Position numbers and translations under genes: made by a program
Source of the DNA: Lethocerus indicus
Taxonomy: Eukaryota > Arthropoda > Insecta > Hemiptera > Belostomatidae
Reading direction: 5' to 3'
NCBI GenBank assembly: GCA_019843655.1
Contig: JACDQD010000005.1
Location: forward strand, 8,459,575-8,523,574
Length of the DNA stretch: 64,000 nt
Shown here: positions 53,437 to 63,555 of the stretch, in pieces
Layout: every line of letters begins with the position of its first letter
Numbering within the stretch: the stretch's first letter is position 1
The notes under the pieces: model-generated
The model's database searches: none
What the model was told of the DNA's origin: nothing
Seen by the model: the letters and a program-made list of their open reading frames with translations, nothing else

Positions 53437-54390
53437 ATAATTACGGTTGGCTTATGTTGTCAATGCGATATCTCGTGTAATGTATGAATGTGATGTATTA
53501 TTTTCTTTAATAAATTAATTAAAACTCCTTGTGGTAACTTTTTACCACGTGCTTGTAACAGTCATTTCGGTCATGGGGGAAGACTACATTTCCGCAGCCC
53601 ACCTTATCCCGCATTATGTGTGTATATATCTTTATGTGTGTATACATATATACTTATTTTTTTTAATATCGCATACGACAGACATGAATATTGTATGGGA
53701 CCGATACGGAAATCATGATTTTGAATAGAAATATTCCACTAAAATAATTAAATATCTCGTATTTTATCTGAAAATCGAAAACAAACCTCGTTGTTTTTTA
53801 ATATAATAAATATGTCCACGTCCGTCGATTTAAAAGAACCACATGAGATTATCTAACCATTGAACTAATCACCGTCGGCTTATTAAGTTGTAACCAAGTC
53901 CGCTATGCGTACTCTGCCCGAAAGCGAAATATACAATCCTCTGCTTGGTCGATCACAGCATCCGGATATTCCTCCATTTGACCACTCCAATATATCAGCC
54001 AAACAATATCGTTCTATAAGCGCTAAAATAATCCTTCACAATGGACTCACTGTGAATCACCCGCGACTGCAACCAAATCCCTCGATTTTATTTCGAACCA
54101 TCTAGGGAAGAATAGAACAAACTCACTGTTGGCGTTCGGTAGTATTACAACTTTGCCAAATTGTCGCCCTGAAAATATGAAAGCTGTATTTCGCAAACCG
54201 CAGTGAACGAGCTTTAAGACTGGATGCAGCCAACAGAAATGCGGGAGCGACTCTGGCGTCCCAGGTCACCGTGATAATAGTGCCACTGGTCCATAAGGTA
54301 TTAAATTTAAAATTCCCTTATGCAGTTACCGTTTCTTTCTTTACCCGTCCTTGCGATTGTTCTGAATATACTTAAATTTATTGCTTCAGG
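53437..54390. other. 3' flank of E31, non-coding
   Basis: Poly(A) signal of E31; nothing else supported. Confidence 0.45.
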
Positions 54391-54640
54391 ACGAAAGGAA
54401 GTGACTGCATTTTTGTCAGCGATGCTGGAAGAAGAATAACAAGAGCTTGAAGACCTTCCGCAGTTGAGTTTGGTATTGCTATGAACACACTTTTATTATT
54501 GAGTGCATAATCTACTACTACATTAACCAGACGAACAATCCGAACCATGGTATTATATTGTTGCCCTTTCGTAACCAAACTTACAAGCACAAATCCGAGT
54601 GGTTACTCACTCTACTCTCGGCAATGGATCACAAGTATCA
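54391..54640 (+). pseudogene. Decayed lola-type exon P18, cut by a LINE
   Basis: After TTTATTGCTTCAG (ends 54390), one frame shows CQRC-W-K-K-N-N-K-S-L-K-T and stop (finger 1), and others show the finger 2/3 region: I-N-Q-T-N-N-P-N, then Y-C-C-P-F-V-T-K-L. The LINE sequence begins close behind at about 54640, so it probably inserted into or next to this unit. Confidence 0.65.
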
Positions 54641-55666
54641 CTTGTGAACAAATTAATACTAGCATTCTTCCCCTTGGTCCCCACTTTATATCCGGTGGTG
54701 ACTACAATGCAAAGCATCCTCGCTGGGGTAGTAGAGTTGCAAACCCCAGAGGTAGAGTTTTACAAGGCATTCTCCAGTCCCAAAAATACTACCATATCTC
54801 CATCCTCCTATACTTATTGGCCTTCTGATAACTCCCGACTTCCTGACCCCCTAGACTTCTTCATAACCTTCGGTGTTAGGGCAGGGCACAATACCATATG
54901 CGTCCTTGATGATCTCACATCCGACCATAGTTCGGTACTCCTCACCCTGGCACTCATGCCTATCCCAGTAACCCGACCTCCATCCCTTACCAGGAGTCCA
55001 ACCGATTGGATTAAATTCCAAAACCTATTGGATTCGCAGATAAACCTCAACATTCCCCTGAAATCCCCTTCAGATATAGATACAGCTTTCCAAAATTTTA
55101 CGGTAGCAATCCAAAAATCCGCGCGGGAAGCTTCCAAACTTCCAAAGCCCTCGCCTACCTTCTTTTCCTTAAACCTACCCCAACATATACGTCTCCTCAT
55201 AACTGCTAAAAGGCCAGCTCGTGCTGTTTGGAGGCGTACTCGTTATCCTTCTGATCTCACTTCCCTAAAATCCGAAAGATATAACTCCTACGTTTCCTCT
55301 CTCTCGACTCAAGACCATTCCATGTGGAAAGCCACAAAACGGCTCCTTTCCTATCCTACGAGTATGCCTCTTCGCAAAAGCGATGGCTCTTGGGCTAGAA
55401 CTGATGCGGAAAAAGAGGCCGAGTTCGCCAAACACCTGACCACAACCTTTAGTCCACATCCTGACTCGGATGCAGAACATACCAGTTCTGTATCCGAATT
55501 TCTCTTATCGCCCCTTCCCCTCTCTCTCCCTCCTAAAGCTATTCAACCTTCAGAAGTCGCCTATATAATCCGAAAGCTTCCTGCACGCAAAGCCCCTGGC
55601 ACCGACCTGATAACATCTGAGGTAGTGCGACACCTTCCGAGGCGAGCGGTAATACTCCTAACATAG
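54640..55666 (+). pseudogene. LINE endonuclease and pre-RT region
   Basis: The endonuclease C-terminal half lies in two frames (D-Y-N-A-K-H before about 54780; D-F-F-I-T-F-G-V and S-D-H-S-S-V-L after). It passes into an about 270-residue linker with K-A-P-G-T-D at the end, the usual approach to the RT core, and stops at TAG 55664-55666. The AP-type endonuclease would nick target DNA in an intact element. Confidence 0.8.
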
Positions 55667-55702
55667 CTTTATAATAGTATCCTACGTACCACCTATTTCA
55701 CA

Positions 55703-56895
55703 ATGCTGTGGAAATTCTCCTTGATCAAATTAATCCTCAAACCCAATAAGAGTCCATTTGAACCCTCCTCGTATAGGCCAATAAGCCTTCTACCTCTGTT
55801 CTCAAAAATTTTCGAGAGAATACTCCAAAAACGCCTCCTGCCTATCCTTAACTCCATCGAATTAATCCCCAACCATCAATTTGGATTTCAACCACAACAC
55901 TCTATCATCCAGCAATGCTTTCGCATTGTAGAGCACATTTCCTCTGCCCTTGAACTTGGACAGTACTGCAGACGGGCCTTCCTCGATGTCGCAGAAGCGT
56001 TTGATCGTGTATGGCACCCGGGGCTAATGTTCAAGCTCAAAAACATTTTTTCTAGTAAATACTACCTCATCCTCAAGTCCTATCTTGAGGACAGATTTTT
56101 TAGAGTTAAAGAAGGTGTAGCACTCTCCGACTACTGCCCAGTCGGAGCGTCTGTACCACAAGGTACAGGAGTGTCCTAAGTCCACTCCTATATACAATTT
56201 ACACCGCCGATATCCCTGCACATCCTTCCACAGTGATTGCCACGTTTGCTGACGACACATGTATTCTTACTACCGATCTAAATCCTGCAACCATAACTAC
56301 CAACCTTCAGGAACACCTATCCAACATCCAATCATGGTGCAGGCGCTGGAGAGTGAGGGTGAATGGCTCCAAGAGCGCCCACGTCACCATCACACTACGT
56401 CGTCGGCACTGTCCTGACGTCTATTTCAATGACATACCAATTCCCACCCAACAGCAGATTCGCTATCTTGGGCTCCACCTCAACAAACGACTCACGTGGA
56501 ATCCTCACACCCGACTCAAAAGAACCGACTTAAACAGAAAATTTGGACTCTTAACACCATTACTAAAACGGACATCGAAATTGACTTTAAGTAACAGACT
56601 AACAATATACAAAGCAATACACAAACCGACATGGACATATGGAATTGAGCTAAGGGGTTCCACCAAGACATCCAACATCGCTCGCATTCAGAGATTCCAA
56701 TCAAAAGTCCTTCGCACCAACCTTAATGCTCCCTGGTATGTTTGTAACCACACAATCCACCATGACCTCAACATACCAACAGCAGACGAAGTCGCAAAAT
56801 CCCGGTTCCTGAAGTTCCCCTCCCGCCTTTCTCCTCATCCTAATCCACTTCCCTCTCATGGATCCAGTCCCTCTCCTCTCTTACCCATCCATTAA
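55703..56895 (+). pseudogene. LINE reverse transcriptase, broken in two
   Basis: The first piece (55703-56179) holds the fingers/palm with the first catalytic Asp in F-L-D-V and ends at TAA after P-Q-G-T-G-V-S. The second piece (56233-56895) starts around F-A-D-D-T, which supplies the second and third catalytic Asp, and carries the thumb and C-terminal part up to L-N-I-P-T-A-D-E-V. The scrap at 17135-17540 is from the same family. Confidence 0.85.
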
Positions 56896-57109
56896 CCTCC
56901 CCGCGTCGGTGTAAAACGCCGCTGGCCTAGAGATCTTAGCCCGTAGAATTGCTATACCAAGCCGTAAACTATTTCATGCATTGTGAAAAGTGCCGTCATT
57001 GGATGGTTTCTTTTGTCAAGTCATTCAAATGAGAAATATACACTCAACACTTGTATACATAATTATGCTATAATTGATTGTACAAATAAAAAAAAGCATT
57101 CTTACCAAT

Positions 57110-57225
57110 ATAACTCCTTCCATTCCAAACTATCCCGTCGTTCCCATCCTTGAGCTTCCCCAGTACCGAGTAACGGCAGGACCTGGAGTACCACCAATGG
57201 GTGCATTCTCCATCAAAAATACACG
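57110..57225 (-). other. Unexplained coding-like stretch on the minus strand
   Basis: Within a 127-codon minus-strand open frame (57068-57451), this part has higher GC than its surroundings and reads G-E-C-T-H-W-W-Y-S-R-S-C-R-Y, K-L-K-D-G-N-D-G and W-N-G-R-S-Y, followed on the minus strand by a good donor-like GGTAAGAAT. An acceptor (GATGGAG) is weak. It is not a zinc finger and I do not recognise the family. It could be an exon of a nested gene, a transposon piece, or chance. Confidence 0.3.
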
Positions 57226-57660
57226 TAAAAATTATTGGTTCTATGTTCGTTGATTTTCTTTCAGTTTTTGTTTTTACTTTCATAATTAAGTAAGCACATT
57301 TACGTAGAAATAATGTCATATTTTGACCAATTGGGGTTGGCCTATTTTTTTTGACAAGCAATTTGTAATTCGAGCTCTCTAATAGAAACACGAATTTTTT
57401 CTGTATAAATCCTTTTAGCTTTAAATAGTTTAATTTTGTATACAGTTCCACAATATAACAAACTTGATTATTATTTTTAGTTCATCACCGCCCTATACCT
57501 TACTCGATTTATTATCCTTTTTTAACACACATCCGTTACGCTCCGCCCTGAATTTATTTTTACCTTGGGTCATTGTTCGTTTGTCAAAAACAGATTTATA
57601 AAAATATTTAAATACAACGTAATCGACGCTTATACTTATACGTGACATTCGTTGTTTCAG
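57226..57660. other. Non-coding stretch before E32
   Basis: AT-rich intron sequence; nothing supported. Confidence 0.45.
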
Positions 57661-57866
57661 CTTGCCACACGCTGGGCGGGACCTCGGACCGGTCCTACGC
57701 CTGCTTCAGATGTGGAAAAGGCTATAAATACCTGCACCACATGCGTAGCCACATGAGGCACGAGTGCGGCCAAGAGCCACGTTTCAAGTGCACCCATTGC
57801 CGCTACAGAACTAAGAGGAAATACAATCTGGAGATACACTACGCCCACGTACACTCTAGAATCTAG
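57661..57866 (+). CDS. lola: lola-type exon E32, two fingers, the second a 2/3 hybrid
   Basis: Acceptor ATTCGTTGTTTCAG ends at 57660; 67 codons. Linker C-H-T-L-G-G-T-S-D-R-S-Y-A, finger 1 CFRC-G-K-G-Y ... SHMRHEC (variable segment YLHHMRSH), link C-G-Q-E-P-R-F-K. The second finger begins like finger 2 (CTHC-R-Y-R-T-K) but ends like finger 3 (N-L-E-I-H-Y-A-H-V-H), as if the end of finger 2, the spacer and the start of finger 3 had been deleted in frame. Complete ligand set, so functional in principle. AATAAA at 58045-58050. Confidence 0.92.
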
Positions 57867-58474
57867 TTGTCCTGATGATGGTATTTTTTTTAAATATTCA
57901 TTTTGTTTTAAAAAATGAACGATGTTACATTTGGAAGGAGACGGTACCGAGTAGCTGAGATCTCTGTACAATTATTTATTTATAAAACTTATATAAAACT
58001 AAATTATATTGTAAAAAAATTATTTATTAAGAAATATTTATTAAAATAAATGATCGTCGAAATTTTCGTTTCATTTCTACCACCTTCACGATGTTATCCT
58101 CCATTTAATCCTTAAATGGTACATCGGCGGGAGATCATATTAGTCAGCGGTCGTTTTACGATACATTCATCCGAAATGTATGGGCTCGCGCGTGTCGAAA
58201 TGTTATCGCACCGGAAAAAACCACATTAAGCTGCATTATTTGTATCAACATTTGATGTATTTCGAAGTTGTTTCGCTTTGATTCGACCCGTTGGGTCTAA
58301 CGGGGGTCGGATAGCGAAGTGGCGCGAGGATAAAATCGAAGGGTTGGAGGAAACGACTCTCGATACAGGAAAAGTATACTACTTAAAGTAGAGGCGGTGG
58401 CGGACCTACCTGTAGCTTTGGCGGAAAATCAATCGGGCGTACCGACGAAAAGTTCTGTCTGTTTTGTGATTTCA

Positions 58475-58534
<60 letters not shown>

Positions 58535-59384
58535 TTGTAATTTTGCATCATTTGTAATTGAAGCAAAAGCCAGTTTTTTTTTTGTACAGTATACCGTTGT
58601 GCATATGCGGGCCAACAGACCATTCCATGTTTATCTATTGTGTATATTTTTATTTCCATCATGTTATAGTGTAAAACAATAAAGTTTTGTAGGGATAATA
58701 TTGCAGTTAAGATCGCGTGCTCACATTGACTGACATAGGGGCAAATTAACTACTACTAAGTAAACAATGCGTTCAAGTTCTACTCTGCCGCTTGAATTTA
58801 AATTATTATTATTTTTTATTTTTTTATACTTTCCAATGTGTACTCTACGTAGCACTTAAGACTTGCGTGCAATTTGTAATAGTATTAATTATATTATATT
58901 TGGATTTGTATATTTAATCCTAAAGTTCAACTAAATACCAAATTGGTGCGGATCTTAATGCTCTCTCTGGTATAGACAAACCCTACAGCCACTAGGAATG
59001 ACTCCAGGACTGATCCTTACAATTCTGATAGCCGTAAGCTAACGTCTTTATGTTTTTACCATAATTATACATTTACAACAGCATGGCCTCCGACCGTTAA
59101 AAATTGGATTCCTGTATATTTTCGGTAAGCATTACTCTACCCGAGTAATAAAAGTATAAAACGAATTCGTACCGGTTAAAACTGTGATTTAGCTCCTATA
59201 AAATGTGCGAATTCTTTTCGGTACTATCGGATCACGGCTTTTCCTTCAATCGCAAATTTGACTCCAAAGACCGTTCTCATCCGAAGGGACAGAACTTTTC
59301 GGTTTACCAATTTTTCGTAGGTCGCGGTGTGTTCTGTAGATAGTCCTGGTCTCTAATTTTGGCCGTGTGTGTGTGTTCGGGCAG
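57867..59384. other. Non-coding stretch between E32 and E33
   Basis: Contains the E32 poly(A) region and an (AT)n tract at 58478-58531. 58260-58440 is less AT-rich but has no identified feature. Confidence 0.45.
58478..58531. repeat. (AT)n microsatellite
   Basis: Alternating TA/AT with one G interruption near 58522. Confidence 0.93.
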
Positions 59385-59608
59385 GAAGACGTGGACTGTA
59401 CAAGTGCAAGGACTGTTCGAAGGGCTACCGGCACAGGAGCAGCCTGTTCAACCACAGGAGATTCGAGTGCGGCAAGGAGGCCCAGTTCGTCTGCCCGCTC
59501 TGCCCTTTCAGGACCAAGCACAGGGCCAGCCTGAGGCGGCACTGCGTACTCCGGCACAAGCCGCCGAACCCGCCGCCCGAGTCCCCGTCCCCGGATGGCG
59601 CCCTCTGA
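59385..59608 (+). CDS. lola: lola-type exon E33, two zinc fingers
   Basis: Acceptor GTGTTCGGGCAG ends at 59384; 73 codons. Linker R-R-G-L-Y-K, finger 1 CKDC-S-K-G-Y ... NHRRFEC (variable segment HRSSLFNH), link C-G-K-E-A-Q-F-V, finger 2 CPLC-P-F-R-T-K-H-R-A-S-L ... RHCVLRH. Instead of finger 3 there is a Pro-rich tail (K-P-P-N-P-P-P-E-S-P-S-P-D-G-A-L), unique in this array. The acceptor tract is purine-interrupted (TGTGTGTGTTCGGG). Confidence 0.92.
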
Positions 59609-61458
59609 GCCCTTCCCTCCCTCTCCTAACCCCACCGTTCGGTTTAGAACTAGACCGGTCTCGGTAAGCCCAGAGGTATTGGGCTCTCTGTTACCTCGGA
59701 CAAACCCGGTCTAGCCCGGGGACGATGTTTCCAACCCGCTGTAAATATCTTTTACAAAAATTAAAATAATTGTCGTGTGTTGGATTTTTTTTATTTGTAG
59801 GTTTGAATTATTAAAAAAAAACTGATGACCCTCCCAGTGGGAAATTATATGTTGTAAATTACGATTTCGTAGCGACATTAAAATTTTAGTTGGATTAAAT
59901 AATATGTATCCCCACAACGTAGGCCAACTGGCCTAATAATCTATTATGTATTTCTTTTATGTATATATACATATATATTACTTTGGTATTTTATTTTTCC
60001 GTTCCGTAGGAATAATGTAACCCGTAATATAATTTCACAGTTAGAAACTACAATTTACACTATACAGTTAGAAATTAACTAACACGTACTCGTACGTAAA
60101 ACCCATTTACGTTTGTCATTTTATATTTTATGAGTTTTTTTTTTCATTACTGGTATGTTTAAGAAGCTCCGCGAATGTTACAGCTTTAGGATTCCGGACT
60201 ATGTCTCTGTATGACTGCTCTTTATGACTAATTCAAGCTATTAAACAAAAAAAGTTCACTATATCAATATACTTAAGTGATGGCTTAAAGCCCATTACAA
60301 ATAATGTGTTCAAATTACTTATATTGTCTTGTTATAATTTATTTAAATTCTTTACTGTACCTACTTTTGACATTAAAGATTTTATTAAACATGTCAGTGG
60401 TTTTTTATTGTTTCTTGAAGTGTGCTGTGCGTAACGCGGCAGTACAAAAAGAAATTGTTAACAAACTTCGTTTCCAAAATATAAATATAGTGTATATAAA
60501 CATAAACAAATAAAGAAAAAGATCAATACCACAAAATTATATTATAAAATGTTATTAAATTTTTAAATTTCATTAATATTTGACATTTTGTCTGGCTTTT
60601 ATTTTTGGATTTATTCCTCCGTTCCATTTTAGTTCGTCAATCACACCTTCGTAACCTATGTAACAGTTAAACCGACTAAATAATTCAGCATTAACTGATT
60701 GAAAATATATTTCCGTTATATAATAACATAGGGCATTTCGCCGTTCTCAGTTTCATTCTGTTATTATTGCAGAGAGGTTTTAAACGTACACTCGTAATTT
60801 CCATTAAATTTGTATGGCTCTAACCGCCAGTTACTGATTTGATCCCATGCAGACCGATTTCGACTTTTCGCCATCGTTAGGTGCGAATACAGTAGTTAAG
60901 GCACGGGCACTGCGCTTTTTCAGTAGACCAAAAATATTTTCAGACAGTAATATTGCGGACTGTATATGAAAATTTAATTAATAATAGAATCATGAAATCG
61001 TTTATTATATATTAATGTATCCTTGTGGTTACCTTTTCTGACCCCGGCCGGCTATTTACTGCCAAGCTATACTGACTCGCATGATGAAATTAGACTGTGA
61101 CAGCATCGGTGCTGACGTAGTGCTACTGAAGGTGATAAGAATCCGAACCAAATCATCGAATGGAAGACGGAACATCTCAAGATTTATGATATTCTATATC
61201 GGAATATCCGTAACGAAGATTCAAGAATGAGGAAATTAGATCAGAATTTTAGGTTAAAGAACCAGTCTGCCTGTAGTATTAAGAGTAAAATTTTTACAAA
61301 TTAGTTAACACCCATTATTGTGACAGCGATTAAATAGCTCTTGTACAAAATTATAGACCCCACCTCGTATAAATCGTTCCTAATTGTTTTTCAATCCTCC
61401 GTGTATAATAATAGTTTACGCAATCTTAGGAGCAAAACCTAATATTTACGTTCCGCAG
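59609..61458. other. Non-coding stretch between E33 and E34
   Basis: 59645-59720 can fold on itself (CTAGACCGG ... CCGGTCTAG). 60860-60930 has a diverged piece of the palindrome family (CCGATTTCGACTTTTCGCCATCGTTAGG). No gene. Confidence 0.45.
59645..59720. repeat. Inverted repeat after E33
   Basis: CTAGACCGG and CCGGTCTAG enclose a second, smaller inverted pair (GCCCA ... TGGGC). The outer arms equal the CCGGTCTAG core of the palindrome family. Confidence 0.5.
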
Positions 61459-61775
61459 GCGGAGCCCCGACTACGGGCCGCCGTCTCTCGTGCCCGACCT
61501 GCGGCAAGAGGTACAACAACCAGAAGAGCCTGAACACGCATGTCAAGTACGACTGCGGCAAGGACCCGACCTTCTTCTGCCAGAACTGTTCGTACAGGGC
61601 AAAGCGCAAGCACGATCTGACCAAGCACACGAGGCTTATACACGACCCGAATACGCCGTTTCTCAAGTGCGAGTCCTGCAACTACACAACCAAGTACAAG
61701 TCGCAGCTCTCATTCCACAACGTCACACATCACCGTTCGCCCAAACCGGGCTCCGCTGTTCAAACCGATAAATAA
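61459..61775 (+). CDS. lola: lola-type exon E34, three zinc fingers
   Basis: Acceptor TTACGTTCCGCAG ends at 61458; 104 codons in the shared phase, no ATG. Linker G-A-P-T-T-G-R-R-L-S, finger 1 CPTC-G-K-R-Y ... THVKYDC (variable segment NQKSLNTH), link C-G-K-D-P-T-F-F, finger 2 CQNC-S-Y-R-A-K-R-K-H-D-L ... KHTRLIH, spacer D-P-N-T-P-F-L-K, finger 3 CESC-N-Y-T-T-K ... FHNVTHH (N for the usual Y after His), tail R-S-P-K-P-G-S-A-V-Q-T-D-K. Confidence 0.92.
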
Positions 61776-63247
61776 TCTCAATACTTGTAATCTCTCTACC
61801 ACTAAGCTGTTTACGTAATCCTATAAACGTTAATTGTTACGGTGTAATTATTTTTTTTCGATTCGGTGTTAAATTCTAGTCGAGCTCATAACGAGCCACT
61901 CTGCATTTGATGGCGCTAAAATAATCTAGTCATTATTCTATGCCTTTGGTCTATTTTTTTCGATTCAGACAATATTCTAGTTATGTAAGTATTCTGTCTA
62001 ACTTAAATATTGTACCCATCCGGTACACCGGGGTTAGTGCAATCCTCTCACTTAATTCTGTGCACCTGTTAGATTTAATTCCTATAGAAATCGTTTTAAA
62101 TGCGGTTGGTTTGAGATGGGGAGAATACGAAGGTGAATACGGGTTTATATCAGGTGATATAGCTAAGATATTTTGTGTTAGGTGTAATTCTCGATGTATT
62201 TTGGTGTAAAATATTGAAAGGCCTGCGAGCCTGTATCCGTTTTCTATCATACATCTGACTGTTGTAACAAATATCTTATACAGATTTAATGCAATAAAGA
62301 TATTTTACTTCGATCAGTGCTTGGATTGAGGCAGCATAAACGCGTTATACTAGAAGTAATGTAGCGGTGGGACGAATTATCCTTCGACTGCAAATTTGGA
62401 TTTATAAAGTTATATTAGTGTATGTAAATTTCTGCTGTGCATTAACTTTGATGTTCAGACAAACAGACGTGACCCATCTGTGTTCAACTATAATTGAAAT
62501 TACGTTACTACAGATAACCGTGATTAGGTTAATACGTGAAAAAATCCTGCGTATTTATAATTTATCACCTCTAAAAGTGTTAACTGAATTCAATTTTCCT
62601 CAAATTATAATTGAGGAGCGTGCACAAGTTCACACTTTCAAAATAAAAATTCCTGCATTATAATATTAATTGTGGGTAAACATTTATAGACTTCATTTAT
62701 AGATTTAAGTGGACAGACACCCACCTGACACAACCTAAGAACAGTGCACTCGAATTAATTTTGGGTTGCATCAGAAATACATAGATGTACAAAACGCTTC
62801 GGTTTTTATTTAATCGGCCCTTTAATGGAACAGTTCAGTACTCTTAATTAAATTGTATATAGTTTGTTAAAGAACACAAAGATCATCCCGAAAAACGCAA
62901 TAACTAGACACGTATATATACACACGACAAACAGATAAACACAACGGTACAAGTGACAGTGCAGTGAGGATGCTCAAAAAACATCCAAAGTGCCAAAAGT
63001 GACTAACACTGCTACTTAAGATGGCCAGCAGCCGAAACCGGTCTAGCTAAACACCAAACCAGCGAGAGGAGACAGAATCACACGAAATCTACGGTATTCC
63101 GACCCCTGGCAGACCACAAAATAGGTATTCTAAAAACAAATTCCTAGAAATAGTTATTCATTGTATTGTTCCTTTAGGGTATAGAGGTTATGCTAATGCG
63201 TGCGGTAGAGCCGTTATTAATTTTCGGGGCGGGCCGTTGTGTTACAG
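61776..63247. other. Non-coding stretch with repeat copy D
   Basis: Open frames at 61940-62209 and 62367-62663 have no domain or splice context. AATAAA at about 62292 is 520 bases past E34. Confidence 0.45.
62914..63140. repeat. Dispersed palindrome-family repeat, copy D
   Basis: Same orientation and full set of blocks as copy A (1034-1250), ending GCAGACCACAAAATAGGTATTCTAAAAAC. Ends about 100 bases before the E35 acceptor. Confidence 0.8.
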
Positions 63248-63555
63248 GTAGTGTGGGCGGGCGCCAGTTCGCGTGCTCTACGTGCGGCAAGTGCTACGGG
63301 CGGGCCACGAGCCTGATCGCCCACGTGAAGAACGACTGCGGCAAGGAGGCCCGCTGGACGTGCCCCCATTGCCCCTACAGGACCAAACGCAGCCACGACC
63401 TCCGCAAGCACGTTGCCACCCTCCACGAACCGAACCCGCCCCTATACTACTGCATACACTGCCCCTGGAGTACCAAGTACAAGGCCAAAGTGCCCTACCA
63501 CTACGCCCTCAAACACGCCTCCCTTCCGCACCCCTCCTCGCTCGTCCACTCATAA
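63248..63555 (+). CDS. lola: lola-type exon E35, three zinc fingers
   Basis: Acceptor CCGTTGTGTTACAG ends at 63247; 101 codons. Linker S-V-G-G-R-Q-F-A, finger 1 CSTC-G-K-C-Y ... AHVKNDC (variable segment RATSLIAH), link C-G-K-E-A-R-W-T (Trp for Phe), finger 2 CPHC-P-Y-R-T-K-R-S-H-D-L ... KHVATLH, spacer E-P-N-P-P-L-Y-Y, finger 3 CIHC-P-W-S-T-K-Y-K-A-K-V ... HYALKH, tail S-L-P-H-P-S-S-L-V-H-S. Last exon visible; the array may continue past the window. AATAAA at 63852-63857. Confidence 0.93.

Larger units (their letters stand above)
54640..57050 (+). mobile_element. Jockey-like LINE, 5'-truncated and defective
   Basis: Starts inside the endonuclease domain (G-G-D-Y-N-A-K-H-P-R-W-G-S), continues with T-S-D-H-S-S-V in another frame, the pre-RT region, and then RT motifs: Y-R-P-I-S-L-L, G-F-Q-P-Q-H-S, F-L-D-V-A-E-A-F-D-R-V-W-H, P-Q-G-T and F-A-D-D-T. 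The C-terminal part ends L-L-P-I-H near 56895, followed by a short 3' tail. Frame changes near 54780, a stop at 55664-55666 and another at 56177-56179 make it inactive. Confidence 0.9.
1700..63555 (+). other. lola: Array of alternative lola-type 3'-terminal zinc-finger exons
   Basis: About 53 exon units on one strand, 35 intact. Every intact unit has an AG acceptor followed by two bases and then an open frame, so the acceptor phase is identical throughout. The coding parts share a CCHC finger (C-x2-C-x12-H-x4-C in most), a link ending in Q/R-F-x-C, a C2H2 finger (C-x2-C-x12-H-x4-H) with P-Y-R/K-T-K, and usually a third C2H2 finger. This is the design of the Drosophila lola locus, where common BTB exons splice in cis or trans to one variable exon. 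No BTB coding sequence, common exon or promoter is visible here. Assignment to lola rather than another BTB-zinc-finger gene is by recall of the family pattern. Confidence 0.82.
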
